The notes under the pieces are model-generated. The model did not search any database, had not been told where the DNA came from, and worked only from the letters and a program-made list of their open reading frames with translations. The translations under genes were made by a program, and so were the position numbers. DNA of 64,000 nucleotides. Origin: a bacterium (GTDB lineage Bacteria; Pseudomonadota; Gammaproteobacteria; Pseudomonadales; Moraxellaceae). Shown piece by piece: positions 1 through 10,095 of this stretch. How positions within the stretch are numbered: the stretch's first letter is position 1; the number at the start of each line of letters is the position of its first letter. The stretch lies in assembly GCA_029945725.1 (NCBI GenBank), contig JAQSDB010000011.1, positions 372,001-436,000 of the forward strand. Reading direction: 5' to 3'.

Positions 1-302
1 AGCACGGCATTGCAGTCACCTGTGTCTGCCCGGATGGCATCAATACGCCCATGCTGAAAGCCGAGGCACATTCACGCGATGCCGCCCTGATTTTTTCCGG
101 CGGGCGCATTCTCACTACGGAAGAAGTTCGGGATGCGATTCTGGGCCCCGTTCTGCAGAAAAAGCCCATGGAATACATTCTGCCGGATTCACGGGGATGG
201 ATGGCCAAAGCCTCCAGCGCCGCCCCTGAGCTTTCCAGCCGTATCGTGAGCATGCTGCAAAAACGCGGTCTGAAAAACCAGGAAAAGAACCCTCTTTCCT
301 GA
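1..302 (+). CDS. Short-chain dehydrogenase/reductase, C-terminal fragment
   Basis: The reading frame is open from base 3 at the left edge and ends at TGA 300-302, so only about the last 99 residues are present. The start of the fragment reads GIAVTCVCPDGINTPM, which matches the segment after the catalytic helix of classical SDR enzymes, where a Cx(P)G..(D/N)TPM loop closes over the NAD(P) nicotinamide. The Rossmann glycine motif and the Ser-Tyr-Lys residues lie outside the window, so substrate and cofactor cannot be judged. A strong hairpin terminator follows within 15 bases, so this is the last gene of its transcript. Family is confident; function is unknown. Confidence 0.8.
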   Translation, partial: HGIAVTCVCPDGINTPMLKAEAHSRDAALIFSGGRILTTEEVRDAILGPVLQKKPMEYILPDSRGWMAKASSAAPELSSRIVSMLQKRGLKNQEKNPLS

Positions 303-314
303 GCGGGCATCAGC

Positions 315-353
315 CCCATAAAAAAGCCTGCGATCAGCAGGCTTTTTTATGGG
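315..353. terminator. Bidirectional Rho-independent terminator
   Basis: A perfect 17 bp stem (315-331 with 337-353) around loop GATCA carries an A-run on the left arm and a T-run on the right arm. It can therefore end the plus-strand dehydrogenase transcript and the minus-strand methyltransferase transcript, which converge here. Confidence 0.9.
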
Positions 354-386
354 TTATTCGTGGGCACTCCTGCACATCAATGTACT

Positions 387-1256
387 TCACACCCGGTTTT
401 CGATAACCCGCACCAGACTGGGTGTACGCATGAGCGGAATGGCCAGCACCCCGTAATAGGACTCCGGCAGATGAACCCGTGTCGAGTCAAAGCCGGCCGC
501 GCTAAACCCCCCGCCAATCTCCGCCTCACTACCGAAGTGCAGTGTCACGCTGCTGCGTGTCGCCAGCGCCAGTGCCGACTTGAAGACATTCGCCACACGC
601 ACGCTGCGGTGCCACTGGAAATCCGGATAAAGATCGGTGACATAGATTCCGGCGGGAAAGGCTTTCAGGCATGCCGCCAGGCGCGTCCAGAATCCATGAA
701 TGGTCGGGTAATCAAAATAATTGATCAGCCCTTCGGTGATGACCAGCGTCTTGCGCGAACTGTCGAGCTCTCGCGCAAAGAAACTCTCCAGAGCAGCTGG
801 CGTGTCCCGTTCCAGAATATTGATATCAATGACGCGATGCCGGGCATTCAGCTCGCCGGCCCGCTCCAGAAGCCGGCGTTTGCGCACAGCCATCTCCGGA
901 AGATCGGCCTCGACATAATGAATATCACTGCCGGCAAAGCGCCGCGACATGAGGGTGCCGCGCGGAGAAAGGCCACAGGCTATCTCGACAATCTGGGTCA
1001 CGCCTTCCTCGAGCACTGCCCTTTCCAGAATATGGTCAATGATGAGATGGCGCTGCAGCAACAGGGTTTCGTTATTGCCCCCGAGCAGCGCCTTGCCCAG
1101 CCACTCCACCGGACGCCCCGCCAGATAGAGCATGCGCCCTTCGCGCGAGGACAGAAACGGAACGGAGAGACCATGACGACGCCATACTTCGCCGGTATAG
1201 AAAGCTGTAAAGGATATGCCTGAGCTGTCGGTGCTTTTACTGGGGTCCCGAGGCAT
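387..1256 (-). CDS. LCM-type SAM-dependent O-methyltransferase
   Basis: The 289-residue product has the leucine carboxyl methyltransferase fold (PF04072 type). A SAM-binding motif I, IVEIACGLSPRG, sits near residues 89-100, an acidic motif II (YVEADLPEM) near 114-122, and a VITEGLINYF strand further on. The N-terminal part, with TGEVWRRHGLS and the stretch before EWLGKALLG, is typical of small-molecule or lipid carboxyl methyltransferases of this family. The ATG at 1256 has an AGGAA Shine-Dalgarno-like sequence 8 bases upstream. It lies 115 bases downstream of ttcA on the same strand and runs into the shared terminator at 315-353. The natural substrate cannot be told from sequence. Confidence 0.8.
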   Translation of the reverse strand: MPRDPSKSTDSSGISFTAFYTGEVWRRHGLSVPFLSSREGRMLYLAGRPVEWLGKALLGGNNETLLLQRHLIIDHILERAVLEEGVTQIVEIACGLSPRGTLMSRRFAGSDIHYVEADLPEMAVRKRRLLERAGELNARHRVIDINILERDTPAALESFFARELDSSRKTLVITEGLINYFDYPTIHGFWTRLAACLKAFPAGIYVTDLYPDFQWHRSVRVANVFKSALALATRSSVTLHFGSEAEIGGGFSAAGFDSTRVHLPESYYGVLAIPLMRTPSLVRVIENRV

Positions 1257-1371
1257 GAGTCCGTTCCTGTTGTAGTTTTTATCAAGCGGCCACGGTAAGT
1301 GAGACAGTTGCCGGCAACAACAGCCCGTCAGGCCAGAAAGCCGGCACGATGGGCCAGCACGCCAGTATGGA

Positions 1372-2229
1372 TCAGAGGGAGAGATTCACTATATCAAGTC
1401 GTGAATCGTCAACGGCCTTTTCATCCGGTGGTGCCGTGTGTAAATTGATGAAATCAAACAGCTCGCGATCGGCCAGTTGTGATGGCGCCACATTCTGCAC
1501 TGCCGTAAACATGGACTCCAGGCGCTGCGGAAACTGTTCATCCCATTCGCGCAACATCTTGTTGATGGCAGCACGCTGCAGGTTCTCCTGCGAACCGCAA
1601 AGGTTACAGGGAATGATGGGGAAACCCTTCAGGCGTGCGAACTCGATAATGTCTTTCTCGCGGCAATAGGCCAGGGGCCGAATCAGGATGTTTTTCTTGT
1701 CGTCCGACAGCAGCTTGGGCGGCATGGCCTTGAGCTTGCCGCCATGGAACATGTTGAGGAAAAGCGTCGCCAGAATGTCATCACGGTGATGCCCCAGCGC
1801 CACCTTGGTCGCGCCGATTTCCTGCGCAAAGGCATAAAGACTGCCGCGGCGCAAACGGGAACAAACGGCACAAAAGGTTTTTCCTTCCGGGGTCAGCTGC
1901 TTGACGATGGTGTAAGTGTCTTTTTCAAGAATATAAAAGGGTACACCCCGCTTGGTCAGGTACTCCGGCAATACATGATCGGGAAAGCCGGGCTGCTTCT
2001 GGTCCATGTTCACGGCGACAATTTCAAAATTCACCGGGGCACTGATTTGCAGATTGAGCAGGATCTCCAGCATGGTGTAGCTGTCCTTGCCACCGGACAG
2101 GCAGACCATGACCTTGTCCCCCTCCTCGATCATGTTGAAATCAGTGATGGCGGTTCCCACATGACGACGCAAGCGCTTTTGCAGCTTGTTGAACGCCGTG
2201 CGGTTTTTCTTGTCCATCTCGTCGGTCAT
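1372..2229 (-). CDS. ttcA: tRNA 2-thiocytidine(32) synthetase TtcA
   Basis: TtcA thiolates cytidine 32 of tRNA, using ATP to activate the base and a [4Fe-4S] cluster for sulfur transfer. The product shows the PP-loop SGGKDS near its N terminus and the cluster cysteines in [10 protein letters not shown] and PCNLCGSQ, all diagnostic of TtcA rather than TilS or MnmA. I chose ATG 2229 because the protein from there (MTDEMDKKN, then [13 protein letters not shown]) aligns end to end with the enterobacterial enzyme. The frame stays open up to 2415 and an extended form of 347 residues is formally possible. The extra 62 residues are Pro/Ala/Glu-rich without recognisable function. No clear Shine-Dalgarno is seen at 2229, so the start is the weakest part of this call. 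Confidence 0.93.
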   Translation of the reverse strand: MTDEMDKKNRTAFNKLQKRLRRHVGTAITDFNMIEEGDKVMVCLSGGKDSYTMLEILLNLQISAPVNFEIVAVNMDQKQPGFPDHVLPEYLTKRGVPFYILEKDTYTIVKQLTPEGKTFCAVCSRLRRGSLYAFAQEIGATKVALGHHRDDILATLFLNMFHGGKLKAMPPKLLSDDKKNILIRPLAYCREKDIIEFARLKGFPIIPCNLCGSQENLQRAAINKMLREWDEQFPQRLESMFTAVQNVAPSQLADRELFDFINLHTAPPDEKAVDDSRLDIVNLSL

Positions 2230-2474
2230 GCCGGCAGATGCTGCGGTACCAGCGGATTCCGGCACAACCTGATCAATGCCCTCCTCGGCATCAGCCAGGG
2301 CAAGGGACTCCGGATAGAACAGGACGGGGTTTTGAGGGGGATTCACGGAAGACACCGGTAAGAGCGGAAACGGCGCGAATTTTCGCCGCTTCCGCTCCTG
2401 ATGGCAAACAGGCACTTGCCGGATTGATCAGGGACTGGCCGGATCATTCAGCTTTTGAAAGCCGGGCATACGGC

Positions 2475-3263
2475 TCAGGTAACCTTGACCTTGCGCATGA
2501 CGCGAGCCAGCAGACCCGGCGACAAGCGTCCCAACCACACTGCCAGCTTTTCCTTGCCGGCAATAATGATGCGTTCCTCTCCCCTTGCCAGCGCTGCCAC
2601 GGTACGACGCGCAAACTCATCGGCAGGCATGGCGGTTTCCTGCTGTGCATCAACCAGACCGTGTGCAGAGCCATCTGCCGTGACCGCTGACAACGAGACA
2701 TTGGTGCGCACAAAACCGGGGAAAATAACGGATACGCTGAGGCCGGAATCAAAGACCTCGGCACGCAGGGCATCATAAAACCCGACAATGGCATGCTTGG
2801 CAGCGGCATAGGCAGAGCGATAAGGGGTTGCCACGAGTCCCACGATTGACGACACCGCGACCAGTTGCCCCTCGCCCCGCGCCAGCATATGCGGCAGCAC
2901 CGCCTTGGTCAGCGCCACCGGCCCGAAGAAATCCAGTTCCATAACGCGGCGATCAATCGCCAGTGGCGTGTCCTTGATCAGGGAGCGCTGGCTGATGCCG
3001 GCGTTGTTGATCAGCACATCAATCCGGCCGAATTTTTTCATGACGGCGGCAACATGACGCGGCAGACTGGCGCTGTCCGTCATGTCCAGCGGCAACACCA
3101 GATGCTGGTGCGGACTGGCACATTTTGCGCACACAGCATCAAGCACATCGGCCCGGCGTGCCGACAACACCAGAAATGCGCCCTGCCGTGCAAACTCGTA
3201 AGCCAGTGCCTCGCCAATACCCGAGGACGCGCCGGTAATCCATACCACCTTGTTTTTGTACAT
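2475..3263 (-). CDS. SDR-family oxidoreductase
   Basis: This is a 262-residue classical short-chain dehydrogenase. The Rossmann motif TGASSGIG is at residues 10-17, NNAG at about 86-89, catalytic serine in AVSSIVG and YxxxK as YAAAK at about 152-156. The Arg-Arg pair after the second strand (SARR) suggests NADP(H). The ATG at 3263 directly follows the pyrF stop (TGATATG), so translation is likely coupled to pyrF. A longer GTG start at 3272 is less likely. The C terminus is basic and hydrophobic, as in membrane-associated DHRS7-like members. Substrate unknown. Confidence 0.85.
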   Translation of the reverse strand: MYKNKVVWITGASSGIGEALAYEFARQGAFLVLSARRADVLDAVCAKCASPHQHLVLPLDMTDSASLPRHVAAVMKKFGRIDVLINNAGISQRSLIKDTPLAIDRRVMELDFFGPVALTKAVLPHMLARGEGQLVAVSSIVGLVATPYRSAYAAAKHAIVGFYDALRAEVFDSGLSVSVIFPGFVRTNVSLSAVTADGSAHGLVDAQQETAMPADEFARRTVAALARGEERIIIAGKEKLAVWLGRLSPGLLARVMRKVKVT

Positions 3264-3264
3264 A

Positions 3265-3972
3265 TCACACACCCAGTGACTGATTGATGGCGCGTAATGC
3301 AGCAGCAGGATCAGCAGCCTGCGTCACCGGGCGGCCAATCACCAGGTAGGAAACACCCGCAGCCTTTGCCTGCTCTGGCGTCATGATACGGCGCTGATCT
3401 CCGGCATCGCTGTGCGCCGGACGAATCCCCGGCGTCACCAGGAGAAAATCGCTGCCCATGGTCTCGCGCAGGATACTTGCCTCCTGTGCAGAACATACAA
3501 CACCATCAAGACCGCTGTCGGCAGCAAGCCTGGCGAGACGCTGCACCTGGATCAGCGGATCAATATCAAGACCGATTTCAGCAAGATCACTCTGCTCCAT
3601 GCTGGTCAGGACCGTGACAGCAACCAGCTTTGTTGAGTAACCGCCCTGCTGCAGCTTTTCCGCTGCGGCCGTCATCATGCGGCGACCACCCGAGGCGTGC
3701 ACATTCACCATCCACACACCAAGATCTGCCGCCGTGGCAACGGCCGCCGCTACCGTATTGGGAATGTCGTGAAACTTGAGATCCAGAAAAAGCTCGAAGC
3801 CGCGATCCTGTATGGCCCGCACAATGGCCGGCCCCTCAGCCGTGAACAGTTCCTTGCCGATTTTCAGACGACACTCTGAAGGCGAGATCTTTTCAGCCAG
3901 CGCAAGCGCACCAGCCGCGCGCGGGTAGTCGAGGGCAACAATGACGGGGGAAGCAGGAGAACGGGCAGACAT
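3265..3972 (-). CDS. pyrF: Orotidine 5'-phosphate decarboxylase
   Basis: PyrF makes UMP from OMP in the last step of de novo pyrimidine synthesis. The 235-residue length is standard. The catalytic Lys-Asp array is visible as [12 protein letters not shown], along with the N-terminal VALDYP aspartate and the phosphate-binding end [12 protein letters not shown]. It lies 72 bases downstream of lapA and is followed almost without gap by the SDR gene. In E. coli, lapB sits between lapA and pyrF; here there is no room for it. Confidence 0.96.
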   Translation of the reverse strand: MSARSPASPVIVALDYPRAAGALALAEKISPSECRLKIGKELFTAEGPAIVRAIQDRGFELFLDLKFHDIPNTVAAAVATAADLGVWMVNVHASGGRRMMTAAAEKLQQGGYSTKLVAVTVLTSMEQSDLAEIGLDIDPLIQVQRLARLAADSGLDGVVCSAQEASILRETMGSDFLLVTPGIRPAHSDAGDQRRIMTPEQAKAAGVSYLVIGRPVTQAADPAAALRAINQSLGV

Positions 3973-4044
3973 TCAGACCTCGGAGCAAATGCGCATGACA
4001 CCGCACATTCTATCCTGTTCTGTCTGCGCCGAGGTAAAACCGCG

Positions 4045-4338
4045 TTAACGTCGGCGATTATCGCCGAGTGCATCCTGCAGTTGCCGGACTTCACGCCTCA
4101 GCCAGTACAAGCGGTTATTGAGCTTGAGCAGACTGAACAGATTAAAGCCCACCAGCAGGCCGACAAAGCTGCCAACGGCAAAGCTCAGCAATACCACCAG
4201 GCCGGTATTGATCTGCGGGATGGCGAAGACAAGAAGATTGAGAGAGATACTCTGGTCATTTACCACGACCAGCCAGATACCCGTAAAGATCAGCAGAAAA
4301 GCAGCGGTGAGCAACAGGAGCTTTTTGAGGACTGTCAC
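4045..4338 (-). CDS. lapA: LapA/DUF1049 inner-membrane protein
   Basis: The 97-residue protein has two transmembrane segments (about residues 6-27 and 43-68) and a short cytoplasmic tail rich in Leu, Arg and Gln (LYWLRREVRQLQDAL), the LapA (lipopolysaccharide assembly protein A, DUF1049) layout. LapA works with LapB to balance LPS synthesis in enterobacteria. The gene starts 5 bases after the ihfB stop and is probably cotranscribed with rpsA-ihfB. LapB, a TPR protein of about 390 residues, is not encoded next to it. Confidence 0.85.
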   Translation of the reverse strand: MTVLKKLLLLTAAFLLIFTGIWLVVVNDQSISLNLLVFAIPQINTGLVVLLSFAVGSFVGLLVGFNLFSLLKLNNRLYWLRREVRQLQDALGDNRRR

Positions 4339-4343
4339 AAAAA

Positions 4344-4694
4344 TCAGTCTCCGCCAGTACTGCTGGCTTTGACCTTGCCGGCGACTTCAGCGGCAATTTC
4401 TTCCTGCAGGCTTTCGTTGACCCGGTCCTTCAGTTCCTTGCCCGGCTTGAAGTGGGGCACATACTTGCCCACCAGTGTCACCGCCTCACCGGTCTTCGGA
4501 TTGCGTCCCACCCGCGGCTCACGAAAGTGCAGGGAAAAACTGCCAAACCCGCGAATCTCGATACGCCCCCCCGTGGAAAGGCTTTCCGACATTTGCTCCA
4601 CAATAATCTTGACCGCCAACTCGACATCCTTGGCCGTCAGCAGTGCCTGCTTGGCCACGATACGTTCAATCAGCTCGGACTTGGTCAACGCCAT
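4344..4694 (-). CDS. ihfB: Integration host factor beta subunit
   Basis: IhfB pairs with IhfA to bend DNA at specific sites. Residues 1-94 match the family closely, including the N-terminal TKSELIERI, the beta-arm [18 protein letters not shown] with the intercalating proline, and [17 protein letters not shown]. The protein is 116 residues, about 22 longer than the E. coli subunit, with an Ala/Glu/Lys-rich tail that has no obvious motif. It follows rpsA, the conserved gammaproteobacterial order. Confidence 0.95.
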   Translation of the reverse strand: MALTKSELIERIVAKQALLTAKDVELAVKIIVEQMSESLSTGGRIEIRGFGSFSLHFREPRVGRNPKTGEAVTLVGKYVPHFKPGKELKDRVNESLQEEIAAEVAGKVKASSTGGD

Positions 4695-4875
4695 TGTCTG
4701 TCTCCCTGGGGGTCATACCGGCCTCATTCATCAAGTTAGAGAGGCTTCTCAAGAACGAATGGGGATATCCGATGTAACGAGCTGATTTTAAACACAAAAA
4801 ACAGGCATAGGCAAACATGGCACCGAATCAGCCAAAAAGCCAGTCATCCGACTCCCGAAATTGTTCCTGAAAAAG

Positions 4876-4902
4876 AAAAAGCCCCGCATAAGCGGGGCTT
4901 TT
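4876..4902. terminator. Terminator after rpsA
   Basis: An 11 bp stem, AAAAGCCCCGC with GCGGGGCTTTT around loop ATAA, has A and T runs on its two arms. It follows the rpsA stop on the minus strand by about 55 bases. Some transcripts must read through if ihfB and lapA are cotranscribed; otherwise ihfB has its own promoter in 4695-4870. Confidence 0.85.
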
Positions 4903-4957
4903 CGTACAACTGCTTCCTGCTGGTCGGAGCCGGCTAGCCGGTACCTCCCTGCGGAAA

Positions 4958-6631
4958 TTAGTTGCCCATCTGGGCCTTGATCAGATCACCGATGGTCTTG
5001 GGGCCTGCAGCATCAGGTTCCTGCTCACGCAGATCCTTGATGGCTTCACGCTCTTCGACTTCGTCCTTGGCCTTGATCGACAGGCTGATGACGCGGGTCT
5101 TGCGATCAATGCTGATGATCTTGGCTTCGATTTCTTGGCCAACGGTCAGCAGCTTGGTGGCATCCTCGACACGGTCGCGGCTGATTTCGGAAGCGCGCAG
5201 GGAAGCTTCAACACCATCCATTACTTCAATGGTTGCACCCTTGGCATCAACTGTCTTGACCTTGCCCTTCACGATGTGACCCTTGTCGTGAGTGGTGACA
5301 AAATCGCCAAACGGATCACGCTCAAGCTGTTTCACGCCGAGAGAAATGCGCTCGCGTTCCGGGTCAACGGAAAGAATGACGGCTTCAACAGCATCGCCCT
5401 TCTTGTAGTTGCGCACGGCTTCTTCGCCGGTTTCGTTCCAGGAAATATCGGAGAGATGGACGAGACCATCAATGCCGCCTTCCAGACCGATGAAGATACC
5501 GAAGTCAGTGATCGACTTGATGTTGCCGGAAACCTTCTCGCCCTTTTCATGCGTACGTGCGAAGGCATCCCATGGATTTTCCTTGCACTGCTTGATGCCA
5601 AGGGAGATACGGCGACGCTCTTCGTCGATATCCAGCACGATGACTTCCACTTCGTCGCCGATCTGAACGACCTTGGACGGGTGGATGTTCTTGTTGGTCC
5701 AGTCCATTTCGGACACGTGCACGAGACCTTCCACGCCCTCTTCGATTTCGGCAAAGCAACCATAATCGGTGAGGTTGGTGATCTTGGCCTTGACGCGCGT
5801 ACCTTCAGGATAGCGGCCCATCAGCGCCAGCCATGGATCTTCGCCCAGCTGCTTGAGTCCGAGGGAAACACGATTACGTTCGCGATCGAACTTGAGTACC
5901 TTGACGGTAACTTCCTGGCCGACTTCAACGATTTCGCTAGGATGCTTGATACGCTTCCATGCCATGTCGGTGATGTGCAACAGGCCATCAATACCGCCCA
6001 GATCAACGAATGCGCCGTAATCGGTGAGGTTCTTGATGATGCCCTTGACGACCTGGCCTTCCTGCAGGTTTTCCAGCAGTGCTTCGCGTTCGGCAGAAGA
6101 CTCGGCTTCCATCACGGCACGGCGGGACACCACTACGTTGTTACGCTTGGCATCAAGCTTGATAAGCTTGAATTCCAGCTCGCGACCTTCGAGATGCGTG
6201 GTGTCACGGATAGGACGAATGTCCACCAGCGAACCAGGCAGGAAGGCACGAATGGAACCGACATCCACGGTGAAGCCGCCCTTGACCTTGCCGGAAATAA
6301 TGCCGCGAACGATTTCGCCGCCTTCGAAAATCTTTTCCAGACGTGTCCATGTTTCAGCGCGCTTGGCTTTTTCACGGGACAGCAGGGTGTAACCCATACC
6401 GTTGTCCAGCGCATCAACCACAACGTCAACCGAATCACCGACCTGTACTTCAAGTTCACGACGGTCGTTCAGAAATTCTTCACGGGCAATTACGCCTTCC
6501 GACTTCAGGCCGGTGTCTACAGTTACCCAATCGTTATCGATGGCAACCACGGTGCCGGTAACAACGGCTCCCCGTTCAACATCCAGACTTATCAAGCTCT
6601 CTTCAAAGAGGGCGGCAAATGATTCACTCAT
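4958..6631 (-). CDS. rpsA: 30S ribosomal protein S1
   Basis: S1 binds mRNA and delivers it to the 30S subunit. At 557 residues it equals the E. coli length and has six S1/OB repeats. Repeated signatures are clear, such as [43 protein letters not shown] and [22 protein letters not shown] cores (shown in part). I chose ATG 6631 ([13 protein letters not shown]) because it matches the family start and has AAAAGG 9 bases upstream. The frame continues to 6688, but those residues (MSWSCEDKK...) do not resemble S1. It lies downstream of cmk, as in most gammaproteobacteria. Confidence 0.97.
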   Translation of the reverse strand: MSESFAALFEESLISLDVERGAVVTGTVVAIDNDWVTVDTGLKSEGVIAREEFLNDRRELEVQVGDSVDVVVDALDNGMGYTLLSREKAKRAETWTRLEKIFEGGEIVRGIISGKVKGGFTVDVGSIRAFLPGSLVDIRPIRDTTHLEGRELEFKLIKLDAKRNNVVVSRRAVMEAESSAEREALLENLQEGQVVKGIIKNLTDYGAFVDLGGIDGLLHITDMAWKRIKHPSEIVEVGQEVTVKVLKFDRERNRVSLGLKQLGEDPWLALMGRYPEGTRVKAKITNLTDYGCFAEIEEGVEGLVHVSEMDWTNKNIHPSKVVQIGDEVEVIVLDIDEERRRISLGIKQCKENPWDAFARTHEKGEKVSGNIKSITDFGIFIGLEGGIDGLVHLSDISWNETGEEAVRNYKKGDAVEAVILSVDPERERISLGVKQLERDPFGDFVTTHDKGHIVKGKVKTVDAKGATIEVMDGVEASLRASEISRDRVEDATKLLTVGQEIEAKIISIDRKTRVISLSIKAKDEVEEREAIKDLREQEPDAAGPKTIGDLIKAQMGN

Positions 6632-6784
6632 GTGTAAAAACCTTTTAATGCTTGCGCATTGCTTTTTGTCCTCACATGACCAGCTCATGCGGGGCTGTTG
6701 ATTGCGGCCACCGCATCACCCTTGCTGGTTGACGTGGTGAAGTGACCGTTCTGCGTTTTAAAACCGCTTAAAACTTAAATGGCG

Positions 6785-6821
6785 AAAAGCCTTCACTATG
6801 CTCATCGCACGGAAGGCTTTT
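6785..6821 (-). terminator. Hairpin between cmk and rpsA (terminator or leader structure)
   Basis: Arms AAAAGCCTTC (6785-6794) and GAAGGCTTTT (6812-6821) form a 10 bp stem with a 17-base loop. It is downstream of cmk and in the leader region of rpsA. It could be a weak terminator or part of the S1 mRNA leader, which in E. coli is structured and used for autogenous control. Confidence 0.5.
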
Positions 6822-6872
6822 CATCCTGGGTTTTTCTGACGTTTTTCAGCAACTTTTCAAGCCAGCAAGCCC

Positions 6873-7604
6873 TCAGGATTTAATATGGCGCTGCAAACCG
6901 GGAATCTGTTCCACTTCCCGCATCACCCGGGCCAGTACTTCCTCGATACCAAGACGGGTGGAGTCCAGCACGATGGCATCGTCAGCAGGCTTGAGTGGAG
7001 CAACCGCACGATTGATATCGCGATCGTCCCGGGCCCTGATGTCGTCAATGAGGGCCGGCAGACTAGCACTGAAGCCCTTTTCCAGCAACTGCTTGTAGCG
7101 CCGCTCGGCACGGGCTTCGGCTGTCGCGGTGAGGAAGATCTTCAGGCAGGCATCGGTAAAAACCACGGTGCCCATGTCCCGGCCATCAGCCACCAGGCCT
7201 GGCTGCTCACGGAAAGCCTGCTGGCGCTGAAGCAAAGCGGCTCGCACGGCGGGCAAGGCCGCTACCATTGAAGCCGCACGACCCATCTCTTCACTGCGGA
7301 TTTCGGTGGTGACATCCTCGCCTTCAAGAATGATCACTGCCTCGCCATCGTCATTCTGCAGGAACTGCACATCAAGATGGCCCGCCAGCACTTCCAAGGC
7401 AGCTTCGTTATCAAGACTGACCCCGTGATGCAGGGCCGCCAGCGCCAGAAGGCGGTAGAGCGACCCGGAATCCAGCACTTCAAAGCCCAGCAATGCCGCC
7501 AGACGGTGCGCTATCGTGCCCTTGCCGGAGCCACTGGGGCCATCAATCGCCACTACGGGGGCAGGGCTCGGGGGCATTACGACTTTTACAACTTCCGCAC
7601 TCAT
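6873..7604 (-). CDS. cmk: Cytidylate kinase
   Basis: Cmk phosphorylates CMP and dCMP. The P-loop GPSGSGKGT is near residues 20-28. Family motifs [40 protein letters not shown] and [21 protein letters not shown] are all present, the last being the type I CMP kinase signature. ATG 7604 is preferred because it has GAGGAAG 6 bases upstream; the frame extends to 7643 without added homology. It sits between the tyrA-aroA fusion (253 bases upstream) and rpsA. Confidence 0.96.
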   Translation of the reverse strand: MSAEVVKVVMPPSPAPVVAIDGPSGSGKGTIAHRLAALLGFEVLDSGSLYRLLALAALHHGVSLDNEAALEVLAGHLDVQFLQNDDGEAVIILEGEDVTTEIRSEEMGRAASMVAALPAVRAALLQRQQAFREQPGLVADGRDMGTVVFTDACLKIFLTATAEARAERRYKQLLEKGFSASLPALIDDIRARDDRDINRAVAPLKPADDAIVLDSTRLGIEEVLARVMREVEQIPGLQRHIKS

Positions 7605-7857
7605 CTCTGCTTCCTCTGAAGCCGCGCCGGAGCACCCAGGCATTCAGCCTGGCCGGCGACGGTTTGATATCCCTGTTACAACCCTTTGGACCCGTCCTGG
7701 CACGCAAAAGCCGTGCCTGCCCGACCACTACGACAAGGGTTGGTAAACGCGCGTGCTTTCTATAGAAAGCGGGAGGGAAAAGCAACCTTGGCCAGTCAAA
7801 CGGCGAACGCCTGACGGGCCTCATGGTCACATCCAGCCGGATAAAGGCTGGCGCATT

Positions 7858-10095
7858 TTATTCTTTTTCTGTGACGGCAATATGCAGGCCGGCACGTCTT
7901 GCAAGGCCGGTGAAATCCGGAAAACTGGTTGCCACGTTGGCGCAGTCCTCGATCTCTATCGGCCCGGAGGAACACAAGGCCGCCATGGCAAAAGACATGG
8001 CAATACGGTGATCACCATGGCTCACCACTCGACCCGATCCGATTTGCCCGCCCTGGATAACAATACCGTCCGGCGTAGGCTCAGCCTTGATGCCCAGAGT
8101 GGTCAGACCATCAGCCATGACCTGGATACGGTCGGATTCTTTCACCCGCAATTCTTCTGCACCGGTCAGTACTGTCTCGCCCTCGGCACAGGCAGCCGCA
8201 ATAAAGAGCGAGGGAAACTCGTCAATGGCCAGCGGCACCTGGTCTTCCGGAATACGAATGCCCTTGAGCTTTGCGCTGCGAATACGGATATCCGCCACCG
8301 GTTCGCCACCGACCTCACGGGCATTGAACACCGTCAGATCGCCGCCCATCGCACGCAGGATATTGATGACGCCAATGCGGGTCGGATTAAGGCCCACATG
8401 CTGCAACGTCACATCCGAACCTTCGGCAATACTGGCGCCCACCATGAAGAAAGCGGCCGAAGAGATATCGGCTGGCACATCAATACGGGTCGCCGTCAGC
8501 CTGCCACCGCCTTTCACCGTAACGGTGGCGCCCTCCACTTTCACGTCGTAACCGAAGCCGCGCAGCATGCGTTCGGTGTGATCACGCGTAGGGGCCGGTT
8601 CGGTGACCACGGTGTCGCCCTCGGCCCAGAGACCCGCCAGCAAGACGCAGGACTTGACCTGCGCACTCGCCATGGGCATGTCGTAATGCAGACCCTTGAG
8701 GGCCTTGCCACCCTTTATGGTGACCGGCGGTGTCCCTTTCTCACCTGTGGTGAGTATCTCGGCACCCATGGCACGCAACGGCCTGGCCACACGCTCCATG
8801 GGTCGCTTGCTCAGGGAGGCATCCCCTGTCATCACCGTATCGAATGCCTGCGCGGCAAGAATGCCGGAAAGCAGACGCATGCTGGTGCCTGAATTACCGC
8901 AGTAAATGGCGCCCGGCGGCGCCTGCAAACCATGCAGGCCCACGCCATGAATCTTTACCGCGCCATTGTTCGGGCCTTCAATCACCACGCCCATGTCGCG
9001 GAAAGCCTGCAAGGTCGCCAGCGCATCCTCACCCTCCAGAAAGCCGCTGACTTCCGTCACCCCCTCGGCGATGGAGCCCAGCATGATCGAGCGATGGGAA
9101 ATGGATTTGTCACCCGGTACACGAAAAGTACCGTTGAGTGCGCCGCCTGCCTGTACGAGAAATTCTATGTTCTTGCTCTTCATGGTCTTGGTATAGGCCG
9201 TGCCGGCCAGCATATGGGTGAAATGATCGCGCGCCACTTTGGCTCGCGTGAAAATACCAAGCAGGGCTTCTGAATCTTCCTGCTCAATGGCGTCACGCAA
9301 CTCGCTGACACCATCAGTAAAGTGCTGCAGTGCATTCAGCACGGCGGATTTATTGGCTAAAAATATGTCATGCCACATGACCGGATCGCTGGCAGCGATC
9401 CGGGTGAAATCACGAAATCCGCCCGCCGCATAACGAAAAATATCCAGGTTTTCAGATTCACGTGCCAGCGTATCCACCAGCGAAAATGCCAGCAGGTGCG
9501 GCAGGTGGCTGGTTTTTGCCAGCACCTCATCGTGTTTGGCTACCGTCATCTCCAGCACTTCTGCGCCCATGGCCTGCCAGAGTGCACGCACGCTGGTGAG
9601 GGCATCGGGTGACGTTTCCGGCAATGGCGTAAGAATCACTTTATGGCGGAGAAAGAGATCCGCCCGGCCCGCCAGTACGCCACTCTGTTCTGAGCCGGCA
9701 ATGGGATGACCCGGCACAAAACCAGCCGGGATTTTTTCAAACACGGCACGTGCTGCAGCCTCTACATTGCCCTTGCTGCTGCCGCCGTCGGTAATAATGG
9801 CATCGGCACGCAACGCAGGCTTGATGGCCCTCAGTACCGATTCCGTGGCCTGCACCGGCATGGCCAGGAATACCAGATCTGCATCACGCACCGCATCGGC
9901 TGGATTGGCAAAAGCCTTGTCCACCACACCGATGGCCTCGGCCAGCTCGGCGGTTTTCTGGCTGCGTGCCGAACCGCTGATGTTTTTTGCCAGCCCCTTT
10001 TCACGCAAGGCGCGCGCAAAGCTGGAGCCTATAAGGCCAAGCCCGATAATCGCTACCTTGTTGAAGGCGTGAGGACTGAATACGGGATCGCTCAC
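7858..10095 (-). CDS. Fused prephenate dehydrogenase / EPSP synthase (TyrA-AroA)
   Basis: This single 745-residue chain holds two enzymes of aromatic synthesis. Residues 1 to about 300 are a TyrA-type dehydrogenase with NAD motif IIGLGLIGSS (16-25), GSSKGN and PGHPIAGSEQSG. From about residue 305 (MKSKNIEFLV) begins a complete AroA domain (5-enolpyruvylshikimate-3-phosphate synthase) with GDKSISHR at 328-335, GNSGTSMRLL and later RVKESDR. The inhibitor-binding loop reads GNSGTSMR where class I enzymes have GNAGTAMR, so it looks like a class II type. The fusion is known from Pseudomonas and Acinetobacter. The ATG overlaps the hisC stop by four bases (ATGA). Confidence 0.95.
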   Translation of the reverse strand: MSDPVFSPHAFNKVAIIGLGLIGSSFARALREKGLAKNISGSARSQKTAELAEAIGVVDKAFANPADAVRDADLVFLAMPVQATESVLRAIKPALRADAIITDGGSSKGNVEAAARAVFEKIPAGFVPGHPIAGSEQSGVLAGRADLFLRHKVILTPLPETSPDALTSVRALWQAMGAEVLEMTVAKHDEVLAKTSHLPHLLAFSLVDTLARESENLDIFRYAAGGFRDFTRIAASDPVMWHDIFLANKSAVLNALQHFTDGVSELRDAIEQEDSEALLGIFTRAKVARDHFTHMLAGTAYTKTMKSKNIEFLVQAGGALNGTFRVPGDKSISHRSIMLGSIAEGVTEVSGFLEGEDALATLQAFRDMGVVIEGPNNGAVKIHGVGLHGLQAPPGAIYCGNSGTSMRLLSGILAAQAFDTVMTGDASLSKRPMERVARPLRAMGAEILTTGEKGTPPVTIKGGKALKGLHYDMPMASAQVKSCVLLAGLWAEGDTVVTEPAPTRDHTERMLRGFGYDVKVEGATVTVKGGGRLTATRIDVPADISSAAFFMVGASIAEGSDVTLQHVGLNPTRIGVINILRAMGGDLTVFNAREVGGEPVADIRIRSAKLKGIRIPEDQVPLAIDEFPSLFIAAACAEGETVLTGAEELRVKESDRIQVMADGLTTLGIKAEPTPDGIVIQGGQIGSGRVVSHGDHRIAMSFAMAALCSSGPIEIEDCANVATSFPDFTGLARRAGLHIAVTEKE

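Noticed and set aside
360-1223. A 287-codon open frame opposite the methyltransferase
   Set aside because: No homology; the minus strand has SAM motifs and a ribosome-binding site.
5135-6622. A 495-codon open frame opposite rpsA
   Set aside because: It is the antisense shadow of the highly biased rpsA sequence and its translation shows no family features; rpsA is certain.
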